From Gemmatimonadaceae bacterium (lineage in GTDB: Bacteria; Gemmatimonadota; Gemmatimonadetes; Gemmatimonadales; Gemmatimonadaceae): a stretch of DNA of 64,000 nt. The stretch lies in contig JADYYN010000194.1 in NCBI GenBank assembly GCA_020853635.1, positions 1 through 64,000 of the forward strand. Reading direction: 5' to 3'. The notes under the pieces were generated by a model that ran no database searches, was not told the DNA's origin, and worked only from the letters and a program-made list of their open reading frames with translations. Of the stretch, positions 33,470 to 42,404 are shown piece by piece (position 1 is the first letter of the stretch; each line of letters opens with the position of its first letter). The translations under genes were made by a program, and so were the position numbers.

Positions 33470-35728
33470 ATGCCCCGCATCTCACAGTTGCTCTTCCGGC
33501 GCACGTGTGCCGTGTCCGCCGCGCTCCTCGCACTCGCCCCGGCCGTGTCGCCCGTGGGTGTCGGTGCACAACGACCGTCAGCCACGCGAGCGGCCGCTTC
33601 GGCCGCGATGCCAGCACGCGCACCGTTCACGCTCGAGCAGGTGATGAGCGCGCCGTATCCCACGAATCTCACCGCAGCGCGCAGCGGCGAGCGTGTCGCG
33701 TGGACGCTCAACGCACGCGGCCAGCGCAACATCTGGGTGGCGGAGGGGCCGACGTTCACCGCGCGGCGCCTCACCGACTACCTGCAGGATGACGGGCAAG
33801 AACTCAATGCCGTGCAGATCTCCGACGACGGCAAGTGGGTGGTGTTCATGCGCGGCGGCGATTTCGGATCCAACTGGGACGACGCACTCCCGGTGAACCC
33901 GACCGGTGCGCCGACCCCGGTGAAGGTCGAGATCTGGACCGTGCCGTTCGCCGGTGGCACCCCGGTGTCGATCGGCGAAGGCATCAATCCCGTGCTGTCG
34001 CCGCGCAGCGACGTCATCGTGTTCGAACGCGCGCGCCAACTCTGGTCGGCGCCGATCGACGGCTCCGCGCCGGCGAAGAAACTGTTCGAGCAGCGCGGCA
34101 ATGCGACCGGCGCACAGTTCTCGCCCGACGGCTCACGCCTCGCGTTCGTCAGTGGACGCGGTGACCACGCGTTCATCGCGGTATATACCGACAGCGCGAC
34201 GCCGATCCAGTATCTCGCACCGAATACGAACCGCGACTGGAGTCCACGCTGGTCACCCGATGGCTCGCAGATCGTATTCGCGCGACGCCCCGGGGCGGGC
34301 GGACCGAGCGCCAACTCACTCGAACCACAGCCGGCGCCGTGGAGCATCTGGATCGCCGACGTCACCACTGGCCGGGCGCGCCCCCGTTGGGTGAGCGACA
34401 CCACACTGCGCGCGAGTGTGCCCTCCACGCACGGCGGTGTGAACCTGCACTGGGCCGCGAACGACCGTCTTGTGTTCCTGAGCTATCAGGATGGGTGGCC
34501 ACATCTCTACTCCATGCGGGCCTCTGCATCCGACGCGCCGATGCTACTCACGCCCGGCGATCATATGGCGGAGTACATCACGCTCTCCGCCGACGCGAAG
34601 TACCTCCTCTACGCCGGCAACTTCGGCAGCACGGCGGGCGACATCGATCGTCGCCACGTGGTGCGCGTGCCGGTGGACCGCGCCGCACCGGAGGTGCTCA
34701 CACCGGGCAGCGGCGTCGAGTGGACGCCGGTGTCGATGGCGAGTGGTCGCATTGTCGCGATCGGCGGTGGTGCACAGCGACCGCCGGTGCCATTCGTGCT
34801 CGAAGCCGCCGGTGATGCGCGTCCGAGTGCGACCACGCCGCGCCGTTGGGTCGGCGAGCAGCTCGTCCCGGCGGACTTCCCCACCACGCAGTTGGTGACG
34901 CCCAAGCAGGTCGTGTATCGCGCGGCGGACGGAACGACCGTACACGCGCAGCTGTTCGAGCCGCTCGGCACGGGTGAGGCGCTCGCCGCGGGCCAGTCGC
35001 CGGGCAAGCGGCCGGCGATCGTGTATGTACATGGTGGCCCGCCGCGGCAGATGCTCCTGGGTTGGCACTACGGCGACTACTACTGGAATGCGTACGCGAT
35101 GAACCAGTATCTCGCCAACCGTGGATTCATCGTGCTGTCGATCAACTACCGACTCGGCATCGGGTACGGACATGACTTCCATCGTCCGGCGAAGGCGGGC
35201 ATCGCGGGGGCCAGCGAGTATCTCGATGTGAAGGCCGCCGGCGAGTGGCTCAAGCAACAGCCCAACGTGGACGCGAGCCGGATCGGGATCTATGGTGGAT
35301 CGTACGGTGGGTATCTCACCGCGCTCGCCTTGGGCCGCGACTCCGACCTGTTCAGCGCCGGCGTGGACATCCATGGCGTGCACGACATGACGAGCGAAGG
35401 CGGCTCGCGCTTCGGCGCGAGTGCGTGGCGCTTCGAACGGTCGGCGCAGGAACTCGATGCGCTGGCGCGCACCGCATGGGAGAGCTCGCCGGTGTCGGCG
35501 GTGAAGACCTGGCGCTCGCCCGTGCTCATGATCCACGCCGACGACGACCGCAACGTGCGATTCAGCCAGACCGTCGACCTACTGCAGCGTCTGCGCGCGC
35601 AGCGCGTGGAGGTCGAGGAGATCACCATCGTCGACGACACGCATCACTTCATGCGGCATGAGAACCAGAAGCGTGTGAACGCCGCGATCGCGGAGTATCT
35701 CGAGCGCAAGCTCAAGCCGGTGATGTGA
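33470..35728 (+). CDS. Exported S9-family prolyl oligopeptidase-type serine peptidase
   Basis: 752 residues. The ATG at 33470 has GAAGAGG just upstream and starts a signal peptide (ending VGVGAQ). The N-terminal beta-propeller is of TolB/WD40-like repeats (for example GAQFSPDGSRLAFVSG, SPRWSPDGSQIVFA). The C-terminal catalytic domain has YVHGGPPRQ as oxyanion segment, nucleophile GGSYGG (Ser611), Asp in HADDDRNV (about 692) and His725 in DDTHHF. This is the dipeptidyl/acylaminoacyl-peptidase group, which cleaves short peptides, here in the periplasm. It runs into the MBL gene by a 1-bp overlap. Confidence 0.92.
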   Translation: MPRISQLLFRRTCAVSAALLALAPAVSPVGVGAQRPSATRAAASAAMPARAPFTLEQVMSAPYPTNLTAARSGERVAWTLNARGQRNIWVAEGPTFTARRLTDYLQDDGQELNAVQISDDGKWVVFMRGGDFGSNWDDALPVNPTGAPTPVKVEIWTVPFAGGTPVSIGEGINPVLSPRSDVIVFERARQLWSAPIDGSAPAKKLFEQRGNATGAQFSPDGSRLAFVSGRGDHAFIAVYTDSATPIQYLAPNTNRDWSPRWSPDGSQIVFARRPGAGGPSANSLEPQPAPWSIWIADVTTGRARPRWVSDTTLRASVPSTHGGVNLHWAANDRLVFLSYQDGWPHLYSMRASASDAPMLLTPGDHMAEYITLSADAKYLLYAGNFGSTAGDIDRRHVVRVPVDRAAPEVLTPGSGVEWTPVSMASGRIVAIGGGAQRPPVPFVLEAAGDARPSATTPRRWVGEQLVPADFPTTQLVTPKQVVYRAADGTTVHAQLFEPLGTGEALAAGQSPGKRPAIVYVHGGPPRQMLLGWHYGDYYWNAYAMNQYLANRGFIVLSINYRLGIGYGHDFHRPAKAGIAGASEYLDVKAAGEWLKQQPNVDASRIGIYGGSYGGYLTALALGRDSDLFSAGVDIHGVHDMTSEGGSRFGASAWRFERSAQELDALARTAWESSPVSAVKTWRSPVLMIHADDDRNVRFSQTVDLLQRLRAQRVEVEEITIVDDTHHFMRHENQKRVNAAIAEYLERKLKPVM

Positions 35729-36651
35729 TGCGGCGCGCCGTGTGGTGTCTCGGGTTGGTGTGCGTGCTCTGCGCTGACGCGATGTCGGCGCAGACAGCCT
35801 TGGCGCCTCCGGTGCCCACCACCCAACTCGTCGTGCTCGGCACCGGCACGCCCAACGCGGACCCGGATCGCAGTGGACCCGCGCTCGCGGTGGTGCGCGC
35901 AGGGAAGTCGTATCTCGTGGACGCCGGGCCGGGCATCGTACGTCGTGCAGCGGCGGCAGCGCGCAACGGCGTGGAGGCGCTCGCCCCGCAGAACCTTCGC
36001 GTGTTGTTCCTCACACATCTGCACAGTGACCACACGGTCGGGCTGCCGGACGTGATCTTCACCGCGTGGACCCTCGAGCGCGATGTGCCGCTCGAGGTCT
36101 ATGGGCCGCCGGGCACCAAGGCGATGATCGAACATTTGCTCGCCGCGTACGCCGCCGACATCCGCAATCGCATCGATGGCGCAGAGCCGGCGAACGCGCA
36201 GGGTTACAAGGTGAACGTGCATGAGATCACACCCGGTGTCGTGCTCAATGACGGGAACGTCACGGTGCGTGCGTTCGCCGTGCCGCATGGGGACTGGGAC
36301 GTGGCGTTCGGGTATCGCTTCGACTCCGCGGACCGCTCGATCGTGATCTCCGGCGACACCCGGGCCAGTGACGCCGTGGTGACCGCCTGCAACGGGTGTG
36401 ACCTACTCATGCATGAGGTCTACTCCGCCGACCGATTCCAGACGCGACCGCCCGAGTGGCAGCGGTACCATGCGCGCGCACACACGAGCACGGTCGAACT
36501 CGCCGCACTCGCGCTGCGGGCGCAGCCGCGTCAACTGGTACTGTACCATCAACTCTTTTGGGGCACCGATGACGCCGGCCTGCTCAGCGAGCTCCGTCGG
36601 GCGGGGTACACGCGCGCGGCCAGTGCCGCGCGTGATCTGGCGATCTACTGA
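35728..36651 (+). CDS. Exported MBL-fold metallo-hydrolase
   Basis: 307 residues with a signal peptide (ending MSAQ). The metallo-beta-lactamase fold has THLHSDH (His97, His99, Asp101, His102), a further HG in VPHGDWDVAFGYRF, ISGDTRASD for the bridging Asp, and a late YHQLFW His. The layout resembles ribonuclease Z/arylsulfatase-like MBL hydrolases, which cut phosphodiester or sulfate esters; the exact substrate is unknown. The ATG overlaps the peptidase stop (TGATG). Confidence 0.88.
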   Translation: MRRAVWCLGLVCVLCADAMSAQTALAPPVPTTQLVVLGTGTPNADPDRSGPALAVVRAGKSYLVDAGPGIVRRAAAAARNGVEALAPQNLRVLFLTHLHSDHTVGLPDVIFTAWTLERDVPLEVYGPPGTKAMIEHLLAAYAADIRNRIDGAEPANAQGYKVNVHEITPGVVLNDGNVTVRAFAVPHGDWDVAFGYRFDSADRSIVISGDTRASDAVVTACNGCDLLMHEVYSADRFQTRPPEWQRYHARAHTSTVELAALALRAQPRQLVLYHQLFWGTDDAGLLSELRRAGYTRAASAARDLAIY

Positions 36652-36690
36652 TCCATCGGGTCGCGCGCGCGGGGTTCGCGCTTTGGGTTC

Positions 36691-36726
36691 GCGCGCTCAG
36701 GCCGCGCGCTCAGGCCGCGCGCTCAG
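36691..36726. repeat. 13-bp tandem repeat at the DUF2490 gene end
   Basis: GCGCGCTCAGGCC occurs at 36691-36703 and 36704-36716, with a third partial copy (first ten bases) at 36717-36726. The third copy contains the stop codon of the minus-strand DUF2490 gene, so the other two carry extra TGA triplets just beyond it. Confidence 0.8.
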
Positions 36727-37502
36727 CGCGCGACGGTCCGGACGAGCCCGATCGTCAGCGTGTGATTGAACTCGTTGGTCTGCGCCGTACTCAGCGCGTT
36801 CCAGAGATTGAGATACCCGACCTCTATGCGATGCCGTGTGTCGAGCGGGATGCCGACGCCGACCGACGCGCGGTTCTGCGCGAGACGACCGGTCGCGGTG
36901 CCGTGTCCGACCGGCAGCAACATCTCATCGTACACGAAGGCGATGACGGGCTGCCCGGCACGCGTCAGTCCGCCGAGTGGTGTCTGGGCGCGGATCAGAT
37001 AGCGCGCGCGCTGCTGGTATTGGAAGACCTGCGTCTCGCCGCCGACCACAGGGGCCAACCACCGCTGCTCCCAGCGGTAGCGATGCGCGAAGCTGACGCG
37101 TCCGGCTCGATGCGAGAGTGCGAGCTGTTGCCACAGTCGATGTTCGCGCAGCGGCGTCGCTGACGGGACTTCCCCGTACGGCGCGGTCGCGATGTAGGCG
37201 TACCCGCCGGCCACGCGCGCACCCGGCGTGAGTGTCCACTGCACGCCCGGGCGCAGCAGCAGTTGCTGAGGCTCCGCACCGAGTCCCATGCGGCGCCACT
37301 GGCTGTCGAACCAGAGCGCCGTTCGTTTGGTGACCGCTTCGTCGACGGTGACCGTGAGCCACGTGGAGGACTGATGCACGGACTCCCACCCACCGGCCTG
37401 CGCAGCGAGCGGGAGTGTGAACATCGCAATCAGGCCGCACGCGCGCACGATGGCGCGGCGGAGCAAGGCGGTCGGGGACGTCGTGCGCGCGTGGACGGTC
37501 AT
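36723..37502 (-). CDS. DUF2490 family outer-membrane protein
   Basis: 259 residues with a signal peptide (ending AAQAG). The start WESVHQSSTWLTVTVDEAVTKRT and the series of amphipathic strands with RHRYRWEQRW and RYLIRAQTPLGG are typical of DUF2490, a family of predicted outer-membrane beta-barrels of unknown function. The last strand ends in TNEFNHTLTIGLVRTVAR. It stands alone on the minus strand. Confidence 0.85.
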   Translation of the reverse strand: MTVHARTTSPTALLRRAIVRACGLIAMFTLPLAAQAGGWESVHQSSTWLTVTVDEAVTKRTALWFDSQWRRMGLGAEPQQLLLRPGVQWTLTPGARVAGGYAYIATAPYGEVPSATPLREHRLWQQLALSHRAGRVSFAHRYRWEQRWLAPVVGGETQVFQYQQRARYLIRAQTPLGGLTRAGQPVIAFVYDEMLLPVGHGTATGRLAQNRASVGVGIPLDTRHRIEVGYLNLWNALSTAQTNEFNHTLTIGLVRTVAR

Positions 37503-37555
37503 GTGCGTAGTATCGTCCCGCGTACGGCCGGAGTCGACCTCCGCGGTCGACGCGG

Positions 37556-38017
37556 TTACGGCACACGTTTCCCGGTGACGGGTTGTGCACCCATACCCGG
37601 GATCTCCATGCCGACGAGTTGCCGGGTGACGTTGCCCTGCACGGCGTCGCCGGCCGCACGCAGCACCCAGGTGGAGACGGCCTTTACCTTGGTCTCTTCG
37701 CCATTGGTGCTGAGGGTCGCTTCAGAAGTGGAGACGAGGGACACCTCGCCGTCGATGCGCTTGCCGGCGATGCGGACGGGCGGGCGCTGCGCCATGCCGG
37801 GCTGAGGGTGCGAGGTGAGCGTCCCGATGAGCGAATCGCCGGTGACGTCGAGCACGAGGGTCGCGGATCCCTTGATCTCCGTGACCTCGCCATTCTCGAT
37901 GCGCTGGCCGGCGACGAACTCGAGGGTCCACTTCCCGGCGAGGGGGTGCGACTGGGCGGCCGCGTCGGCCAGAGGGAGACCGAGTGCGAGGGCGGCGAGG
38001 GCGAAGATTCGGCGCAT
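37556..38017 (-). CDS. Small exported protein, lipocalin-like beta sheet
   Basis: 153 residues from the ATG at 38017, starting a signal peptide (ending DAAAQ). The mature part is short beta strands (GKWTLEFVAG, GSATLVLDVTGDSLIGTLTS, GEVSLVSTSEATLS, WVLRAAGDAVQGNVTRQL), a pattern seen in lipocalin-like or META-like small domains. No Cys or catalytic residues stand out. Function unknown. The 54-bp gap to DUF2490 suggests possible co-transcription. Confidence 0.7.
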   Translation of the reverse strand: MRRIFALAALALGLPLADAAAQSHPLAGKWTLEFVAGQRIENGEVTEIKGSATLVLDVTGDSLIGTLTSHPQPGMAQRPPVRIAGKRIDGEVSLVSTSEATLSTNGEETKVKAVSTWVLRAAGDAVQGNVTRQLVGMEIPGMGAQPVTGKRVP

Positions 38018-38100
38018 GGGAGGGTCGTTGGGTGTGAGGTGACCGAGTTCAGTCACGGCCAGACGAACGGAAGGTTGCAGTCGAGAGAAGCGAGAAAGGC

Positions 38101-38157
38101 GACGGTAACACGGTTTACGATTCGAGCATAAAATACACTAAAGACTACATTTAGAGC
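38101..38157 (+). promoter_or_regulatory. AT-rich promoter region of the AAA ATPase gene
   Basis: About 50 bases of AT-rich DNA directly before the ATG, in sharp contrast to the flanking genes. TAAAAT at 38129-38134 is a -10 candidate with a poor -35 (around 38106-38111). No Shine-Dalgarno sequence is evident, so a very short or leaderless mRNA is possible. Confidence 0.4.
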
Positions 38158-39348
38158 ATGGACCCCATCAAAAACCCGTTCGCCCCTGGTGCTGGAGCGC
38201 CACCCCCGGAGCTCGCCGGCCGCGATGCCCTGCTCGAGACCGTGCGCATCGCGCTGGCGCGCATCCGGATCGGACGCGCCGCCAAGAGCGTCCTGCTCAT
38301 CGGCCTGCGCGGAGTGGGAAAGACCGTCCTCCTGGACCGCATGTGCGAGGCCGCCGAGTCCGAGGGCATCCACACCATCCGGATCGAAGCACCGGAGAGT
38401 CGGTCGCTGCCGGGCATCCTGGCGCCGCAGCTCCGCCTCGCTCTGCTCCGCCTCTCGCGCAATGACCGTGCGAAGGATCTCGCCACTCGCGGCCTGCGCG
38501 CGCTCGCGGGGTTCGCGAAGTCCCTCAAGGTGAAGTACGGCGACATCGAGGTGGGTCTCGACTACGAACCCGAGGCCGGTCTCGCCGACAACGGCGATCT
38601 GGAGCACGATCTGCAGGCGCTGCTGGAGACGGTCGGCCGCGCGGCGCAGCGGGCCGAAACGGCGCTCGCGATCTTCATCGATGAGTTGCAGTACGTGAAG
38701 GAGGACGAACTCGCGGCACTCATCACCGCACTGCATCGTGCCGCACAGCAGCAGTTGCCGGTGACGATGGTCGGCGCGGGCTTGCCGCAGTTGCCCGGAC
38801 TCATGGGCAGTGCGAAAAGCTACGCCGAGCGGCTGTTCGACTTCTCACGCATCGGTCCGCTGCCCCCCGACGCGGCGCGCCTCGCGATCATCAAGCCGAT
38901 CAACGCCGAAGGTGCCGACATCACCGCCGATGCGGTGGGGATGATCCTCGCGAAGACACAGGGCTACGCCTACTTCCTGCAGGAGTGGGGCAAACACGCG
39001 TGGGATGCCGCGCTCGCCTCGCCGATCACCTCGCGCGATGTCGACCGGGCGTCGGCGAGTGCGATCGCCACGCTCGACGAGAGCTTCTTCCGGGTGCGTT
39101 TCGACCGACTCACGCCGTCGGAGAAGCGCTACCTCCGCGCGATGGCCGAACTCGGCCCCGGGCCGCACCGCACCGGCGACATCTCCGATGTGCTGTCCAA
39201 GGCGAGCACGTCACTCGGTCCCACGCGCAGTTCGCTCATCGCGAAAGGCATGATCTGGAGTCCGCTGCACGGCGACACCGACTTCACGGTGCCGCTGTTC
39301 GACGAGTTCATGCGTCGGATCATGCCAGGGGACGCGTGGAAGCACTGA
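38158..39348 (+). CDS. AAA-family P-loop ATPase, orphan
   Basis: 396 residues, cytoplasmic. Walker A is GLRGVGKT (Lys55) and Walker B is AIFIDELQ (Asp175, Glu176). A lid with MILAKTQGYAYFLQEWGKHAW follows (about 260-285), and a winged-helix-like C-terminus (LTPSEKRYLRAMAELG, then RSSLIAKGMIWSP) suggests DNA or protein binding. The N-terminal LAGRDALLETVRIAL matches AAA_16/STAND-like ATPases. Family members are widespread but poorly characterised and are sometimes near mobile or defence genes; no partner gene is adjacent here. Confidence 0.82.
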   Translation: MDPIKNPFAPGAGAPPPELAGRDALLETVRIALARIRIGRAAKSVLLIGLRGVGKTVLLDRMCEAAESEGIHTIRIEAPESRSLPGILAPQLRLALLRLSRNDRAKDLATRGLRALAGFAKSLKVKYGDIEVGLDYEPEAGLADNGDLEHDLQALLETVGRAAQRAETALAIFIDELQYVKEDELAALITALHRAAQQQLPVTMVGAGLPQLPGLMGSAKSYAERLFDFSRIGPLPPDAARLAIIKPINAEGADITADAVGMILAKTQGYAYFLQEWGKHAWDAALASPITSRDVDRASASAIATLDESFFRVRFDRLTPSEKRYLRAMAELGPGPHRTGDISDVLSKASTSLGPTRSSLIAKGMIWSPLHGDTDFTVPLFDEFMRRIMPGDAWKH

Positions 39349-40195
39349 TGCGACCGCGCGCTTTGTGCGCGGCGATCAACACATACTCGAGTCGTTCGCC
39401 GCGTCGCGCCGCCAGAATACCCACCGCCGTGGTCATCGCGCGCCACCCACCGCGCTGCGGTTGCGACAGGAAACGCCACGGCGCCAGCATCACATAACGG
39501 GCGAACCCGCCGAGCACTTCGCTGCCGCAGCGCAGCAGGCGGTCGACGGTGAAGCCCGCTTCGGACATCTGCGGTTCGATCTCATCGAGCGCCCAGAGAT
39601 TCACCTCGGGGATGCCGGTCCGACGCGCAATCGCGGCGACGAGCCGCGAGTAGCGGAGCCGCGCAATGGAGAGATCGGCGAGCGCGATGCGCGTGTCGAC
39701 CGGGAGTTGCCGACTCAGCGTCGCCAACCAACTCGAGCGCGTATCAAAGTGGTAGGCGGCATCGACGCACACCACGGCGGTAATGCCGGGTGCGTGTTGG
39801 GCGAGCACCACGGCCTCGGCCCGCATGGTGAGCACGGTGACGCGATCCGTGAGGCCCCAGAGCTTCACGCGCTCCGCGATGTGCGCCGTGATGGTCGGGT
39901 CGGGCTCGACCGCGAACACATGTTGCACCCCGAACTGTTCGATCCAGAGACGGATGGAGTCGCCGTAACCGCAGGCGCAGTCGAGGACGACGTCACCCTC
40001 GGTGAGCTTGGCGGCCTCCCCGACGCGCCGCGCGAGTTCACGCGCGGCTTCACCGTACCGCCGCACGCCGCGCCAGAATCCGAGGTTGGTCCACTCGGTC
40101 CGTGCGCGTGCGTCCGCAGTCCGGCGGTTGACCAGCGTGGGAACGACAACAGGGCGTGGGTAGTCGGGCACGGCGTGGCAGAGGGAAGACGTCAC
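39320..40195 (-). CDS. Class I SAM-dependent methyltransferase
   Basis: 291 residues from a GTG at 40195. The SAM-binding motif I reads VVLDCACGYGDS (about 69-80), followed by an acidic VFAVEPDP (about 93-100), and the later motif VVCVDAAYHFD (about 140-150). The N-terminal half carries TNLGFWRG, common in ubiquinone/sterol-type methyltransferases acting on small molecules. The 3' end overlaps the convergent AAA gene by 29 bp. Confidence 0.85.
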   Translation of the reverse strand: MTSSLCHAVPDYPRPVVVPTLVNRRTADARARTEWTNLGFWRGVRRYGEAARELARRVGEAAKLTEGDVVLDCACGYGDSIRLWIEQFGVQHVFAVEPDPTITAHIAERVKLWGLTDRVTVLTMRAEAVVLAQHAPGITAVVCVDAAYHFDTRSSWLATLSRQLPVDTRIALADLSIARLRYSRLVAAIARRTGIPEVNLWALDEIEPQMSEAGFTVDRLLRCGSEVLGGFARYVMLAPWRFLSQPQRGGWRAMTTAVGILAARRGERLEYVLIAAHKARGRISASTRPLA

Positions 40196-40271
40196 ACGGT
40201 TGTCCCGTGTACCGGGAGCAGCGACGCGTTGCTCCTGCTAACTTCGCACAGGACCCCACACGGAGCCAGCC

Positions 40272-40514
40272 ATGCGTCGTCTCATCGGTCGTGCCGTCAT
40301 CCCCGCCGTCCTCCTCGCCACATTCATCGGTGCGTGCTCGCAGGAGAAGACGCAGCCGGCGCCGCCGCGCAGCGCGGAACAGCAGCGGACGGTGGACTCC
40401 ACCATCGGCGCCTCCGCGTTGCCGGGCGCCCGTGGGGTGCGGGGTGCGCTCAAGGCGAGTGACACGGCGAAGGCGCGTCAAGCGCAACTCGATTCGCTCT
40501 CCAAGGAGCCGTAG
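40272..40514 (+). CDS. Small lipoprotein
   Basis: 80 residues with lipobox FIGAC (Cys22) after a clear signal peptide. The mature 59 residues are hydrophilic, rich in Ala, Gln, Ser and Arg, and look unstructured with a short helix (LKASDTAKARQAQLDSLSK). No family is recognised. It is 5 bp upstream of the SGNH hydrolase gene, so it may share its transcript. Confidence 0.75.
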   Translation: MRRLIGRAVIPAVLLATFIGACSQEKTQPAPPRSAEQQRTVDSTIGASALPGARGVRGALKASDTAKARQAQLDSLSKEP

Positions 40515-40519
40515 CCCCA

Positions 40520-41290
40520 GTGTACACCCGCTACGTCGCGCTCGGCGACAGCTCCACGGAAGGATTGGACGATCCGATTGCGCCTGGGCGGTATCGCGGT
40601 TGGGCGGACCGCTTCGCGCAGCACGTCGCCGAGGCACAGCGGCCGACGCCGCTCTTGTACGCGAACCTCGCGGTGCGCGGACGCAAGACCCGGCAGATCC
40701 TCGAGGAGCAGTTGCCGGCCGCGCTTTCCATGCAGCCCGACCTAGCGACCGTGTTCGCCGGCACCAACGATTTGATCCGCTCGAAGTACGACGAAGCCGC
40801 GGTGCTCGCCGATCTGGGGATGATGCAACGGGCACTGCGCGATGCGGGGGCGACCGTGCTGACGATCACCATGCCGGATCGCTCCGAAGTGATGCCCGCG
40901 GCGCGCCGGGTCGCGCCGCGACTCGTGTCGTTCAACGCGGCGGTGAAGGCACTCGCGCGCGAGACGGGCACCATCGTCGCGGATATCGCGCAGTACCCGA
41001 TCGTCGGCGATCCGCGGTTGTGGAGTGAGGACCGCCTGCATGCGAACAGCGAAGGGCATCGACGCACGGCGGCCGCTCTCGCGCACGCCCTCGGCTTGCC
41101 GGGGACGACGACGGACTGGGCGATGCCGCTCCCGCCGCGCCCCGCACCGAGCGCCGTCGAGCGCGCCGCGACGGAACTCCGCTGGACGGGGAAGTATTTG
41201 CTTCCGTGGCTGCTGCGCCGTGCACTCCGTCGGTCCTCCGGCGACGGAATCACCGCGAAGCGTCCAACCCTCACCCCGGTGACTGAATGA
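40520..41290 (+). CDS. SGNH/GDSL hydrolase
   Basis: 256 residues without a signal peptide. Block I is ALGDSSTEG (Ser11), block III is FAGTNDLI with the oxyanion Asn, and block V is EDRLHANSEGH (catalytic Asp-x-x-His). These are esterases or acyltransferases acting on lipids, sugars or acyl groups. The GTG at 40520 follows the small lipoprotein gene, and the stop overlaps the glutathione peroxidase start by 4 bp. The C-terminal 50 residues are basic and contain LPWLLRRALRR, perhaps membrane-associating. Confidence 0.9.
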   Translation: MYTRYVALGDSSTEGLDDPIAPGRYRGWADRFAQHVAEAQRPTPLLYANLAVRGRKTRQILEEQLPAALSMQPDLATVFAGTNDLIRSKYDEAAVLADLGMMQRALRDAGATVLTITMPDRSEVMPAARRVAPRLVSFNAAVKALARETGTIVADIAQYPIVGDPRLWSEDRLHANSEGHRRTAAALAHALGLPGTTTDWAMPLPPRPAPSAVERAATELRWTGKYLLPWLLRRALRRSSGDGITAKRPTLTPVTE

Positions 41291-41781
41291 CCGCGATCCA
41301 CGATATCCCGCTCACCCGGCTCGACGGCAGCGCGACCACCCTCGAGGCATGGCGCGGGCAGGTGCTGTTGATCGTGAACGTTGCCAGTCAGTGCGGACTC
41401 ACGCCGCAGTACGCGGGACTCGAGGCGCTGCACCGACGATTCAGCGCACACGGATTCTCCGTGCTCGGCTTCCCGTGCAACCAGTTCGGCGGTCAGGAGC
41501 CGGGCGAGGCGCAGGACATCGCGCAGTTCTGCTCGCTCACCTATGACGTCACGTTCCCGATGTTCGCCAAGGTGGACGTGAACGGGGAGCAGGCTCACCC
41601 GTTGTGGAAGCATCTGAAAGGCGAACGCCCCGGGCTGTTGGGCACCGAGGCGATCAAGTGGAACTTCACCAAGTTCCTCGTCGATCGCGACGGGAACGTC
41701 GTCAAGCGGTATGCGCCGACTGACGAACCCGACGGGATCGCGAAGGACGTCGCGCGCTACTTGGACATCAAGGCCTTCTGA
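41287..41781 (+). CDS. Glutathione peroxidase family (Cys-type thiol peroxidase)
   Basis: 164 residues. The catalytic tetrad is complete: Cys36 in VASQCG, Gln70 in NQFGGQEPG, and Trp125-Asn126 in KWNFTKFL. Cys replaces selenocysteine, and a further Cys (Cys64 in FPCNQ) may serve as resolving residue, which points to thioredoxin-dependent reduction of peroxides rather than glutathione. The protein is cytoplasmic. Its 3' end overlaps the convergent lipoprotein gene by 25 bp. Confidence 0.93.
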   Translation: MTAIHDIPLTRLDGSATTLEAWRGQVLLIVNVASQCGLTPQYAGLEALHRRFSAHGFSVLGFPCNQFGGQEPGEAQDIAQFCSLTYDVTFPMFAKVDVNGEQAHPLWKHLKGERPGLLGTEAIKWNFTKFLVDRDGNVVKRYAPTDEPDGIAKDVARYLDIKAF

Positions 41782-42332
41782 ACCATGTCGCGGATGCGGA
41801 TCTCGAGCTGGCTGGTCGAGACGCAGCGCACTTCGTTGGAGTTGGACGTGATGGGATTGCGGCCGGTGCCCGTGATGGTCGTGAGCAGGGAGGACCCACC
41901 GCTCGGGTTCGGCTGCACCTGCGAGACGATGGACAGCGTCAGCTCGTAGGTTTCGGCATTCTGGATCGTGCCGGACGATCCGCAGTCCATGTAGCGGTAG
42001 ACGGGGACTTTACCGATGGAACGGCGCATCTTCCATCCGGTGTTGCCGATGGTCTTGGTCTTCGGCTCGCTCATGGTGAGCGGGATCGCGAGTTCCTTGT
42101 ACACGACCGGCAGCACCGCCCACGTCTCGTCGACCGAGCCCGACACGGTCAGTGCGACTTCCTTGTCGAGATTCATCGTGTTGAACTGCACCGTGTTGCC
42201 ACCGGTGGTCACCACGCGCCCGGTGTTCACGGTCGGAGTGGGCGTTGCGTCGATGACCGGCGTCTGCCCGGGCTGCGTGGCGCAGCCGAGCGAGAGGAGA
42301 GCGAGCGTGGCAGAGGCGAGGACGAGGCGCAT
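41757..42332 (-). CDS. Lipoprotein of unknown function
   Basis: 191 residues with lipobox LSLGC (Cys17). The mature protein begins with a Thr/Pro-rich linker and then a mixed alpha/beta domain (about 55-190) with ALTVSGSVDETWAVLPVVYKELAIPL, a pattern reminiscent of lipid-binding START-like folds, and two later Cys (MDCGSSG and VRCVSTSQ). I do not recognise the family. It is convergent with the peroxidase gene and divergent from the TlpA-like gene. Confidence 0.75.
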   Translation of the reverse strand: MRLVLASATLALLSLGCATQPGQTPVIDATPTPTVNTGRVVTTGGNTVQFNTMNLDKEVALTVSGSVDETWAVLPVVYKELAIPLTMSEPKTKTIGNTGWKMRRSIGKVPVYRYMDCGSSGTIQNAETYELTLSIVSQVQPNPSGGSSLLTTITGTGRNPITSNSNEVRCVSTSQLEIRIRDMVQKALMSK

Positions 42333-42404
42333 GTTGACACTCGGAATGGTGGGAGCGGATCGGGGACGCGAGACAGACTCACGTCGTGGGCAGGACGTTA
42401 ACGC

